Both the position numbers and the translations under genes were made by a program. From assembly GCA_900553675.1 (NCBI GenBank), contig USEH01000070.1, forward strand, positions 1 through 10,048: DNA of 10,048 bases, in the 5' to 3' direction. A model generated the notes under the pieces. That model made no database searches, was not told the DNA's origin, and saw only the letters and a list, made by a program, of their open reading frames with translations. This stretch comes from an uncultured Ruminococcus sp. GTDB taxonomy: Bacteria; Bacillota; Clostridia; Oscillospirales; Ruminococcaceae. Positions 1 through 6,672 of the stretch are shown piece by piece (positions within the stretch are counted from its first letter, which is position 1; each line of letters starts with the position of its first letter).

Positions 1-732
1 AAGGAGATCACCCGCCTTGCCGCTGCCATCAACAGCGAGCTGCGGGAGCTTCGCCGCCTTAAGCGGCAGTTTGAGCAGGGCGATATGGAGCTGCGCGAAG
101 CCGTCACTAACATCTCGCACGATTTAAGAACACCGCTTACCGCTATATGCGGGTATCTTGATTTAATGCAGAGCCAGCCGATGAGCGAAAGCACCAAGCG
201 GTATGTGTCTCTCATATCCGAGCGGACATCAGCCTTAAAGCTGCTGACCGAGGAGCTTTTCCGCTACTCAATCATCCTTTCTGCCGACGAAGAGCCAAGC
301 CTTGCGGACATCTCACTCAATGCGGCTGTTGAGGACGCAGTGGCTGGGTTCTACGGCGCGCTTACCGGCAGAGGAATCACGCCCGAAATATCCATATGCG
401 AAAATGAGGTTATCCGCAAACTTGACAAGGGCTTTGTTTCAAGAATCCTTGGAAACGTCCTGTCAAACGCCCTTAAATACAGCGACGGCGACCTTGGCGT
501 TACCCTGTCGCCGGACGGAGTTATAACCGTTTCCAACACGGCAGCGTCTCTGAGCGAGGTTCAGGTAGGGCGGCTTTTCGACAGATTCTACACCGTTGAA
601 GCCGCAAGAAGCTCAACCGGACTGGGGCTGTCCATTGCAAAAACCCTCTGCGAAAAAATGGGCGGAAGCATCTCCGCCGAATACGTTTGCCCACAACTTT
701 CGATTATTATTGGTTTTCCCTCCGAGGGATAA
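1..732 (+). CDS. Sensor histidine kinase, C-terminal part (5' end outside window)
   Basis: The reading frame is already open at base 1, so the ATG at 85 is internal and the true start lies upstream. The visible 243 residues begin with a charged helical linker, then the dimerisation/phosphoacceptor domain with NISHDLRTPLTA; its His, codon 118-120, is the expected autophosphorylation site. The HATPase_c domain follows, with the N box (NVLSNALKYSDG), the F box (LFDRFYT) and the G2 box (STGLGLSIAK). The G1 box is degenerate: VSNTA stands where DxGxG is usual. I recall this from many short clostridial kinases of this type, so it need not mean inactivity. The sensor and membrane part and the partner response regulator are not in the window; by usual gene order they would lie upstream. 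A hydrolase gene follows after 19 nt. The stimulus cannot be inferred. Confidence 0.93.
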   Translation, partial: KEITRLAAAINSELRELRRLKRQFEQGDMELREAVTNISHDLRTPLTAICGYLDLMQSQPMSESTKRYVSLISERTSALKLLTEELFRYSIILSADEEPSLADISLNAAVEDAVAGFYGALTGRGITPEISICENEVIRKLDKGFVSRILGNVLSNALKYSDGDLGVTLSPDGVITVSNTAASLSEVQVGRLFDRFYTVEAARSSTGLGLSIAKTLCEKMGGSISAEYVCPQLSIIIGFPSEG

Positions 733-751
733 ATCTATCAGGTAAAAAACT

Positions 752-1342
752 ATGCACAACATCTATATTCTTTTAACACGCTCGTCCACGATGATTTCAA
801 GAGCGATCCATTACACCACCGGAGATGATTTTACTCACTCCTCCATCGCCTACGATGATGATTTATACACACTTTGCAGCTTCGGAAGAAAATATCCGCG
901 GCTTATGTTCCCTGCGGGACTTGTCAGCGAGGGGCTGGAGTATGGGTATTACCGGCTTCATGCAAATATGCCCTGCGCACTGCTTGGATTAAGCGTTTCA
1001 GACGAGGTTTACGCCAGAATCCGCAACCGCGTTGACCGCATGAGAATGCAAAAGGACGACTACCGTTACGACGTTAGAGGACTGATACGCTGCAAATTAG
1101 GCAAGGAATCAAACCGCCCGAACAGATATTTCTGCTCGAAATTTGTTTCGGAGGTGCTCGGGGATTCCGGAGCTCTCAGGCTTCCCAAGCCAACCTCGCT
1201 TATGCGCCCGCAGGACTTTATGGATATGCCCCAGCTGACCGTTCTATATCGCGGAAGCATAGCCGGACTGATACTAAAGGTGCAGCTTGAAGAGATTTCC
1301 AAGCACGTTGCCGCAATAAAAGCACCAAAAGCACTTCTTTAA
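752..1342 (+). CDS. Permuted papain-like (NlpC/P60 superfamily, YiiX-type) cysteine hydrolase
   Basis: This 196-residue protein has no signal peptide or membrane segment. It fits the circularly permuted papain/NlpC-P60 fold: the catalytic His comes first (His29 in DDFTHSSIA) and the Cys comes late (Cys128 in YFCSKFVSEVL), the reverse of classical NlpC/P60. The segment SFGRKYPRLMFPAGLVSEG (residues 43-61) is also familiar from uncharacterised clostridial and Bacillus members. Members of the superfamily hydrolyse amide or ester bonds in peptidoglycan peptides, lipids or other acylated substrates; the substrate here is unknown. The start at 752 has only a weak ribosome site (AGGT about 9 nt upstream). 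The gene follows the kinase by 19 nt and probably shares its transcript. An intrinsic terminator lies just downstream. Family call is fairly sure; function is open. Confidence 0.8.
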   Translation: MHNIYILLTRSSTMISRAIHYTTGDDFTHSSIAYDDDLYTLCSFGRKYPRLMFPAGLVSEGLEYGYYRLHANMPCALLGLSVSDEVYARIRNRVDRMRMQKDDYRYDVRGLIRCKLGKESNRPNRYFCSKFVSEVLGDSGALRLPKPTSLMRPQDFMDMPQLTVLYRGSIAGLILKVQLEEISKHVAAIKAPKALL

Positions 1343-1354
1343 ACAAAACAACTC

Positions 1355-1393
1355 AAACCGACGTGTGGGAAGGTTCCCATGCGCCGGTTTTTT
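1355..1393 (+). terminator. Rho-independent terminator after the kinase/hydrolase unit
   Basis: A long inverted repeat pairs 1355-1370 (AAACCGACGTGTGGGA) with 1375-1390 (TCCCATGCGCCGGTTT) around the loop AGGT. There is one A-C mismatch and there are two G-T wobbles. A run of six T residues (1388-1393) ends the structure. It lies 12 nt after the hydrolase stop and upstream of the nifS promoter, so it separates the two transcription units. Confidence 0.88.
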
Positions 1394-1435
1394 GCGATTT
1401 TTCATGCCGTTATCACAAAATATAGGTCTTCGCTG

Positions 1436-1464
1436 TTGATTTTCGGCAGAATATGTTGTATAAT
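1436..1464 (+). promoter_or_regulatory. Sigma-A-like promoter of the nifS-thiI-pncC-sortase run
   Basis: TTGATT at 1436-1441 and a perfect TATAAT at 1459-1464 are separated by exactly 17 nt, so this is close to the housekeeping consensus. It sits between the preceding terminator and the nifS ribosome site. Transcription would begin near 1471, giving an untranslated leader of about 95 nt. Confidence 0.82.
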
Positions 1465-1480
1465 ATAATATGATTGTGTA

Positions 1481-1492
1481 CTATGCGCATAG
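1481..1492. repeat. 12-bp perfect palindrome just downstream of the nifS promoter
   Basis: CTATGCGCATAG reads the same on both strands. It lies about 10 to 20 nt after the predicted transcription start, a position suited to an operator for a dimeric repressor. A related half, TTGCGCAT, occurs at 1508-1515, 25 bp from the core ATGCGCAT. I recognise no named regulator site, so an operator role is inference. Confidence 0.4.
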
Positions 1493-1511
1493 CATATATG
1501 TGTATATTTGC

Positions 1512-1557
1512 GCATTTTATAAATGCAATATTTCAGCTAAAAGAATTGTATTCTTTT
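1512..1557 (+). promoter_or_regulatory. Leader hairpins next to the nifS ribosome binding site
   Basis: Two small inverted repeats lie in the nifS leader. GCATTT (1512-1517) pairs with AAATGC (1521-1526) around TAT. AAAAGAAT (1539-1546) pairs perfectly with ATTCTTTT (1550-1557) around TGT. The second hairpin ends one base before the GGAGG ribosome site (1559-1563), which is itself only 4 nt from the ATG. It could affect ribosome access or message stability. It does not look like a riboswitch class I know, and it is too AT-rich to be a strong terminator. Confidence 0.4.
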
Positions 1558-1567
1558 CGGAGGACTT

Positions 1568-2698
1568 ATGATATACTTAGACAACGCGGCGACGACTAAG
1601 GTCATGCCAGAAGCGGCAGACGGAGTGATCGCCGGCATGACCGAAAGCTTCGGCAATCCATCCAGCATGCACAAGCTTGGAGTGAATGCCGAAAGGCTTG
1701 TTTCCTTTTCTCAAAGAAAGCTGCTTTCCGCCTTGGGAGACTCTTCCGGCAGGATAATATTCACCTCCGGAGCCACCGAATCCAACAACACCGCAATTTT
1801 CGGTCTTGCAGAAATCTACGGCAGGAGAAAAAAGAGAGTCGTAACAACATCTGTCGAGCATCCCTCGGTTGCAAAAGCTTTTGAGCGGCTTGCCGAAATG
1901 GGGTACGAGGTTGCAACAGTCCACCCTAACGAGCAGGGTGAAATCACCGAGGATATGCTTGTAAAAGCGGTGGATTCAAACACCTGTCTTATCAGTGCAA
2001 TGCTTGTAAACAACGAAACAGGATATATTCTTCCGATAGATAAGGCTTTTCCAAAGATAAAAAAGCTCTATCCCGATTGCATGACGCACTGCGACTGCGT
2101 TCAGGGCTTTGAAAAGCTGCATGTATCGGTAAAAAAGCTTGGGTGCGACGCTCTTTCTTTAAGCGGTCACAAGATTTACGCCCCCAAGGGCATAGGCGCG
2201 CTGTATCTTAAAAGCGGCGTGAGAATAAAGCCTTTAATGCTTGGCGGAGGTCAGCAGAACGCTCTGCGCTCGGGCACCGAGCCCGTCCCGCTGATATACG
2301 GCATGGGCAGAGCGGTTGAAGCTCTCGACCCCACAATTGACGAGCGTTTGGCACACGTCCGTGAGATTAACGCCTATGCGCGGAATGCGCTGGCGCAGAT
2401 TGGCGCGGTTGTTCTTTCAAGTCCCAAGGCAAGCCCGTATATACTCAGCATAGCGGTTCCCGAAATTAAGAGTGAGACTGTTTTGCACCATCTCGAAGCT
2501 TCGCAGATATACGTTTCCAGCGGGTCTGCTTGCTCCAAGGGCAAAAAAAGCGGGGTTCTGGCAGAATTTAAGGTCAGCGAAAAATACATCGACAGCGTTA
2601 TCAGGCTGAGCTTTTCTTATGAGAACAATAAGGAGGACATCGACCTCTTGGCTGCAAAGCTGAAAGACGGCATGGATTCTCTTGCAAAAATAAAGTAA
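1568..2698 (+). CDS. nifS: Cysteine desulfurase (NifS/IscS family, ThiI-partner type)
   Basis: This PLP enzyme removes sulfur from L-cysteine as an enzyme-bound persulfide, leaving alanine; it acts in the cytoplasm. The 376 residues hold the full set of family residues: His98 (VEHPSV) stacking on PLP, Asn148 (VNNETG), Asp176 and Gln179 (HCDCVQG), the PLP Lys202 (SGHKIYAPKG), Arg234 (LRSGTEP) and the persulfide Cys322 (SSGSACSKG). The start at 1568 follows GGAGG at 1559-1563. thiI begins 14 nt after the stop. That pairing is the Gram-positive arrangement in which a dedicated desulfurase (NifZ in Bacillus subtilis) serves ThiI, so the likely main job is tRNA thiolation. No IscU/SufU scaffold is adjacent, so a general Fe-S role is not supported here, though not excluded. 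The enzyme family is near certain; the specific partner is inferred from context. Confidence 0.96.
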   Translation: MIYLDNAATTKVMPEAADGVIAGMTESFGNPSSMHKLGVNAERLVSFSQRKLLSALGDSSGRIIFTSGATESNNTAIFGLAEIYGRRKKRVVTTSVEHPSVAKAFERLAEMGYEVATVHPNEQGEITEDMLVKAVDSNTCLISAMLVNNETGYILPIDKAFPKIKKLYPDCMTHCDCVQGFEKLHVSVKKLGCDALSLSGHKIYAPKGIGALYLKSGVRIKPLMLGGGQQNALRSGTEPVPLIYGMGRAVEALDPTIDERLAHVREINAYARNALAQIGAVVLSSPKASPYILSIAVPEIKSETVLHHLEASQIYVSSGSACSKGKKSGVLAEFKVSEKYIDSVIRLSFSYENNKEDIDLLAAKLKDGMDSLAKIK

Positions 2699-2712
2699 AA
2701 GGATAGAGATAT

Positions 2713-3903
2713 ATGAAGCAGGTAATACTGTGCAAATACGGAGAAATAGTATTAAAGGGGCTCAACCGCTCCGGCTTTGAAGCCGAGCTTATGCGAAACG
2801 TTCGGCGCAGGCTAAAGCCGCTGGGCGATATAAAGCTGAGCTCAAGGCAGTCAACGCTGTTCGTCGAGCCGATGTCAGACGATATCGACTTCGACGAGGT
2901 TATAGAACGCCTGAAAAAGGTTTACGGCATTGCAAAAATATGCCCTGCTATCGCGGTGGAAAAAAAGCTTGACGCTATTTTAGAGACTGTAAAGGAATAC
3001 TTAGGAGACGCTCTGGAATCCGCACACAGCTTTAAGGTTGAAGCCAAGCGCGCCGACAAGCGGTTTGCCATGACCTCCCCCGAAATAATGGCAGAGCTTG
3101 GCGGAATGATTTTAGAAGCATACCCGCACCTGACAGTAGACGTTAAGCACCCCGAAATAACTGTAGTATGCGAAATAAGGGACGATGCGGCTTATGTTCA
3201 CGCCCTGCCCATAGACGGCGCGGGCGGAATACCGGTGGGAACATCGGGCAGAGCATTGCTTTTGCTTTCGGGCGGCATAGACTCCCCTGTTGCCGGAACC
3301 ATGATGGCAAAGCGCGGAGTTATAGTCAGCGCAATCCACTTCCTGTCGCCGCCGTATACCTCCGAGCGCGCTTTAATCAAGGTAGAAAAGCTTGCCGCCA
3401 AAATGGCCGAGTGCTGCGGACAGATCACCCTGTTTACCGTGCCGTTCACTAAAATTCAGGAGGCAATACGCGACAACTGCCCCGAAGAGCTGTTCACCAT
3501 AATAATGCGCAGACTGATGATGGAGATAGCCCAGCGAGTCGCGGCACAATACGACTTTGCGGCGCTTGTAACCGGTGAAAGCATTGGTCAGGTGGCTTCG
3601 CAGACGATGGCGGCAATGGTAACGACCGACGCCGTTTGCAGAATTCCCGTATTCCGCCCCTGCGTTGCTCTTGACAAAAAGGAAATTGTGGACATCGCCT
3701 ACAAAATAGGCACCTTTGATATTTCCATCGAGCCTTATGAGGACTGCTGCACCGTTTTTACACCTAAACACCCCAAAACAAAACCTACACTTGAAGAGGT
3801 TGCAAGAGCGCAGAGTGCCTTCGACTTCGAGCCGCTTTTGCAAGAAGCTGTTGCGGGAATAACCTTTAAGACCTTTAAGCCATATGTTGAATATGATTTT
3901 TGA
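2713..3903 (+). CDS. thiI: tRNA 4-thiouridine synthase ThiI, without rhodanese domain
   Basis: ThiI adenylates uridine 8 of tRNA with ATP and exchanges the oxygen for sulfur to give 4-thiouridine; in some bacteria it also passes sulfur to thiazole synthesis. The order is an N-terminal ferredoxin-like domain (about 1-75), a THUMP domain (about 65-165) that binds tRNA, and a PP-loop ATPase domain with the pyrophosphate loop SGGIDSP at 186-192. Cys345-Cys346 in PYEDCCTVF match the conserved PP-domain cysteine region. The protein ends at 396 residues, like the roughly 400-residue Bacillus form, and lacks the C-terminal rhodanese domain of the about 480-residue Escherichia coli enzyme. Sulfur would therefore come directly from the neighbouring desulfurase. 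AAGGA at 2699-2703 gives a 9-nt spacing to the ATG. Confidence 0.96.
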   Translation: MKQVILCKYGEIVLKGLNRSGFEAELMRNVRRRLKPLGDIKLSSRQSTLFVEPMSDDIDFDEVIERLKKVYGIAKICPAIAVEKKLDAILETVKEYLGDALESAHSFKVEAKRADKRFAMTSPEIMAELGGMILEAYPHLTVDVKHPEITVVCEIRDDAAYVHALPIDGAGGIPVGTSGRALLLLSGGIDSPVAGTMMAKRGVIVSAIHFLSPPYTSERALIKVEKLAAKMAECCGQITLFTVPFTKIQEAIRDNCPEELFTIIMRRLMMEIAQRVAAQYDFAALVTGESIGQVASQTMAAMVTTDAVCRIPVFRPCVALDKKEIVDIAYKIGTFDISIEPYEDCCTVFTPKHPKTKPTLEEVARAQSAFDFEPLLQEAVAGITFKTFKPYVEYDF

Positions 3904-3922
3904 TAAGGAAGCGTACCGATTC

Positions 3923-4471
3923 ATGATAAAAGACGAAATTTTAAGTGGAAAATTGAGTTCAGACCCCGAAGATATCTCGACATATATTGACAAAACCGCA
4001 TCGGATGTAGTAAAATACTTAGTTGAGCACGGAATTAAGATAGCCGTTGCGGAAAGCTGTACCGGCGGCATCTTAGCAGGAGCCATAACAAGCATTCCGG
4101 GGGCTTCGGAAATATTTGAATGCGGAATAGTCTCCTACTCCGAAAGAATAAAGTCGCAGCTGTTAGGGCTCCCCATGGAGCTTATTGACGACTGCGGAGT
4201 TGTCAGCGAAACGGTCGCCCTTGCAATGGCGCAGGGGGTAAGGCTTGTATCGCACGCGGACATCGGAGTGGGCATTACCGGCATTGCAGGTCCCACAGGG
4301 GGAAGCAAGGAGCAGCCGGTTGGAACGGTGTACGTTTCAGTTATATATAAGGAGCAATCATTCACCCAAAACCTCAGGCTTTACGAGCTTGGCGAGCTTT
4401 CAAGGCGTCAGATCCGCCTTATAACCTGCGCATATGCTCTTGAAGCAATTTGTGACGCAGTGAAAGGTTGA
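3923..4471 (+). CDS. pncC: Nicotinamide-nucleotide amidohydrolase PncC (CinA C-terminal domain)
   Basis: PncC hydrolyses nicotinamide mononucleotide to nicotinate mononucleotide and ammonia, returning NMN (for example from NAD-dependent DNA ligase) to NAD synthesis. The 182-residue product is a stand-alone CinA C-terminal domain. It shows AESCTGG (43-49), the stretch ECGIVSYSERIKSQLLG (66-82) and the glycine-rich GIAGPTGGSKEQPVGTVYV (120-138). The N-terminal molybdopterin-like half of full CinA is absent. Start choice: in-frame ATGs exist at 3884 and 3893 inside the end of thiI, without a ribosome site. The ATG at 3923 has AAGGAA at 3905-3910, 12 nt upstream, and lies 19 nt after the thiI stop, so I prefer it; starting at 3884 would add 13 residues. 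The gene is in line with thiI and the first sortase and is probably co-transcribed. Confidence 0.92.
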   Translation: MIKDEILSGKLSSDPEDISTYIDKTASDVVKYLVEHGIKIAVAESCTGGILAGAITSIPGASEIFECGIVSYSERIKSQLLGLPMELIDDCGVVSETVALAMAQGVRLVSHADIGVGITGIAGPTGGSKEQPVGTVYVSVIYKEQSFTQNLRLYELGELSRRQIRLITCAYALEAICDAVKG

Positions 4472-4478
4472 TTGATAT

Positions 4479-5636
4479 ATGTCAATGCTGAATGAAGTCC
4501 GCCCGGCGGAGGTCGAAAAGCGCGACCGGTCGTTAAAGGGCAGACTAAAAGAGCTTCTTCCGTGGAAGGGCGACGATGTTAAGGAAATCATCCGCAAGCT
4601 TGTCTATATAACCGCTATGTGTGTGCTGATCTATTCGTTTTACGAAGTTTATGTGTATCAATTCGGCTCAAGCGATATGCACGAAAGCAACGATTACCTC
4701 AGCAATCTTTACAATCAGGGCGACGACCAGCCGGACAGCACTACTTTAGACCCCGCAGTTACAGCCCAGCCGGTCAACACGGATACGCCTGTTGTCAGCG
4801 GAAGCGAGAACACCGGAGATGATGCGCAGACCCAGCCGGATGTACCGGTTAATCCCGAGGATCTGATACTGCCCAGAATCAAGCCTATTTACGAGAGCAA
4901 TCACGATACAATAGGCTGGCTGACAATAGACGGATTAACCGACTCCAAAGGTGCCAACCGCATCGACCACCCCGTTATGCAGTGCAACGACAACGACTAT
5001 TATCTGAGCCACGATTTCTACGGTAGAGAGAAAAAATACGGTGCGCTTTTTGCCGACTGTCATGTTAAGATCACCCACGATTCGGGTCCGCAAAACACCA
5101 TTATTTACGGTCATAACATGGCTTCGGGATCCTTTTTCGCCCCTCTGCACGAGTACAAAAAGAGAGTCTCATTCGTCAGCGAGCACAGGCTCGTAACCTT
5201 CAGCACCCTTTGGGAAGAAAACAAATATATAATCATTGGCTGTTTCTTAACCGGTATCAAGGAGGATCAGGACAATATCCCGATTTTCAGATACCATGTA
5301 GCCTTTGATTTTGAAGACAACACCGACTTTATCGAGTGGTATGCCAATGTTATGTACAGAAGCTATTATACCTCCGATATCCCATGTTCCATTAACGACG
5401 AATATCTGACCCTTTCCACCTGCTCAACCGAAATCTACGATTCGAGATTTGTTGTTGTAGCAAGAAAGCTGCGTGACGGTGAGGACGCTTCGCAGTATAC
5501 GTATTACTCAAATCCTGACGCAAGAAAGCCCGCCGCCTTCTATAAAGCCTACGGAATGAAGGTGCCGGACGATAAGGGTCCCGACTACGATTATTACAAA
5601 GATATTCTATCAAAAATGGAAGGAAATGAAAACTGA
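4479..5636 (+). CDS. srtB: Class B sortase, membrane-anchored
   Basis: Sortases are extracellular cysteine transpeptidases that cut a sorting signal in secreted proteins and join them to cell-wall peptides. This 385-residue protein has a basic cytoplasmic head, one membrane segment at about 41-62 (signal anchor), a low-complexity Asp/Thr/Pro/Gln spacer at about 65-130, and a class B catalytic domain at about 135-335. The triad is visible: His212 (IIYGHNM), Cys315 in the class motif TLSTC, and Arg323 (YDSRFVVVARK). About 50 residues extend beyond the barrel (336-385), rich in Tyr, Asp and Lys, of unknown role. The start at 4479 is 7 nt after pncC, with AAAGG at 4463-4467; an ATG at 4485 is a weaker alternative. 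The next sortase starts on its stop codon. No sorting-signal substrate is encoded nearby. Confidence 0.94.
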   Translation: MSMLNEVRPAEVEKRDRSLKGRLKELLPWKGDDVKEIIRKLVYITAMCVLIYSFYEVYVYQFGSSDMHESNDYLSNLYNQGDDQPDSTTLDPAVTAQPVNTDTPVVSGSENTGDDAQTQPDVPVNPEDLILPRIKPIYESNHDTIGWLTIDGLTDSKGANRIDHPVMQCNDNDYYLSHDFYGREKKYGALFADCHVKITHDSGPQNTIIYGHNMASGSFFAPLHEYKKRVSFVSEHRLVTFSTLWEENKYIIIGCFLTGIKEDQDNIPIFRYHVAFDFEDNTDFIEWYANVMYRSYYTSDIPCSINDEYLTLSTCSTEIYDSRFVVVARKLRDGEDASQYTYYSNPDARKPAAFYKAYGMKVPDDKGPDYDYYKDILSKMEGNEN

Positions 5637-6538
5637 TGTTTAAGTCAAAGTCAAAGAGAATCATAGCAAAAGTACTGTCATTCGTTGTGTGCGTATCCTG
5701 CGCGGCAAGCGTTTTGTCCGGCTGTACAAGAAGGATTGAAGAGGAGCCTCCGGTCTCCGAAACGCTGCCCACCCAGCCGTCCATCACGACGGTTCCGACC
5801 ACTCCCGAGCCGGTGACAACGCCGGCTACCACCCTTCCGCCCGAACCGGAGTCGTTGGAAAAATATAAGGAATATTACGAGCGCAACAACGAATTTGTCG
5901 GCTGGATTCAGATTCCGACCATAAAGCACTCTAACGGCGACTTATATGTTGACTATCCGGTTGTTCAGGCAAAGGACAACCAAAAATACATAGACAAGGA
6001 TTTCGACGGCAAAAAGTCTAAATCCGGAGCAATTTACGCAGACTACAAAATTCCGATAACCGCAACCAACCATGCCGATAATATCACCCTGTTCGGTCAC
6101 AGTATGGCTGACAAAACCTTCTTCCGCAGGGTTTTGGACTACAAAAAGGGCGTTGACTTTGTCAAAGAGAATTACGTCATCAACTTCGACACCCGCTGGG
6201 AAGAAAATCAGTATGTCGTCGTTGCCTGCTTCCTTATCGGAATTTATGAATGGCAGGACGATGAGCCCCTGTTTGAATACTTTAAGTGCAGAAATTTTGA
6301 TACCGAAGAGGACTATAATTACTTTTACGATAATATAATGCTTAGGAGCGACTATTTAAGCGACATCGAGTGCCACTATGGGGACGAGTTTATATCGCTT
6401 TCCACCTGCGCGTATGATTTCGACGATTCGAGATATGTCGTCGTTGCAAGAAAGGTGCGCGAAGGTGAGGACATCTCCGGCTATCCCGATACATATGTCA
6501 AGAATAAAAACAGGCACAGACCGTCAATCCTTGATTAA
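5636..6538 (+). CDS. srtB: Class B sortase with lipoprotein signal
   Basis: This is a second class B sortase (300 residues), with His155 (LFGHSM), Cys258 (SLSTC) and Arg266 (DDSRYVVVARK). Over residues 86-283 it aligns without gaps to residues 143-340 of the upstream sortase. My hand count gives 87 identities in 198 positions, so the pair is an old tandem duplication. The N-terminus differs: a basic start, a hydrophobic stretch at about 9-27, then the lipobox LSGC with Cys30, followed by a Thr/Pro/Glu spacer (about 36-72). The enzyme therefore appears to be a lipoprotein on the outer face of the membrane rather than a transmembrane sortase. Its ATG shares one base with the previous stop (TGATG), with AAGGAA at 5620-5625, so translation is probably coupled. 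Lipidation is inferred from the motif only. Confidence 0.93.
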   Translation: MFKSKSKRIIAKVLSFVVCVSCAASVLSGCTRRIEEEPPVSETLPTQPSITTVPTTPEPVTTPATTLPPEPESLEKYKEYYERNNEFVGWIQIPTIKHSNGDLYVDYPVVQAKDNQKYIDKDFDGKKSKSGAIYADYKIPITATNHADNITLFGHSMADKTFFRRVLDYKKGVDFVKENYVINFDTRWEENQYVVVACFLIGIYEWQDDEPLFEYFKCRNFDTEEDYNYFYDNIMLRSDYLSDIECHYGDEFISLSTCAYDFDDSRYVVVARKVREGEDISGYPDTYVKNKNRHRPSILD

Positions 6539-6544
6539 ATACTG

Positions 6545-6559
6545 ATTTCAGACTGAAAT
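6545..6559. repeat. Short inverted repeat after the second sortase
   Basis: ATTTCAG (6545-6551) and CTGAAAT (6553-6559) are exact inverted copies around one A. It lies 7 nt after the sortase stop. No T-run follows, so it is not a standard terminator; it could be an operator-like palindrome or a weak message-end hairpin. Confidence 0.35.
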
Positions 6560-6580
6560 TAAGTATAAAGCCGGAAATTC

Positions 6581-6646
6581 ATGGCAAGATTCAATAAAGA
6601 AGACCGCCTGAATCATTCATCGCGGCAAGCAAAAAGTCTTGCCTGA
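6581..6646 (+). other. Doubtful 21-codon ORF and competing hairpin arms upstream of spoIID
   Basis: The 134-nt gap between the sortases and spoIID holds a 21-codon ORF (MARFNKEDRLNHSSRQAKSL, ending in Ala and TGA) with only a weak GGAA 7 nt before its ATG. It is hydrophilic and resembles nothing I know. Within it, GGCAAG at 6624-6629 can pair with CTTGCC at 6638-6643, while GGCAAGA at 6583-6589 can pair with TCTTGCC at 6637-6643. The two pairings exclude each other. This could be a leader with alternative folds, or chance. I see no convincing promoter in the gap; TATAAA at 6564-6569 lacks a good -35. Confidence 0.2.
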
Positions 6647-6657
6647 TTAACGGACAG

Positions 6658-6664
6658 AAAGGAG
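6658..6664 (+). promoter_or_regulatory. Ribosome binding site that fixes a TTG start for spoIID
   Basis: AAAGGAG lies 8 nt before the TTG at 6673. The GTG at 6664 overlaps this site and so cannot be the start. The ATG at 6668 is in another frame and meets TGA after two codons. TTG at 6673 is therefore the best-supported start. Confidence 0.8.
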
Positions 6665-6672
6665 TGCATGGC

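Noticed and set aside
3373..4095. 240-codon open frame on the minus strand across thiI and pncC
   Set aside because: It lies antisense to two certain genes, has no recognisable domain or ribosome site, and its composition is that of a reverse-frame shadow.
5392..5832. 146-codon minus-strand frame across the sortase junction
   Set aside because: It spans the end of one certain gene and the start of another; its Val/Gly-rich start is the reverse of the Thr/Pro spacer codons.
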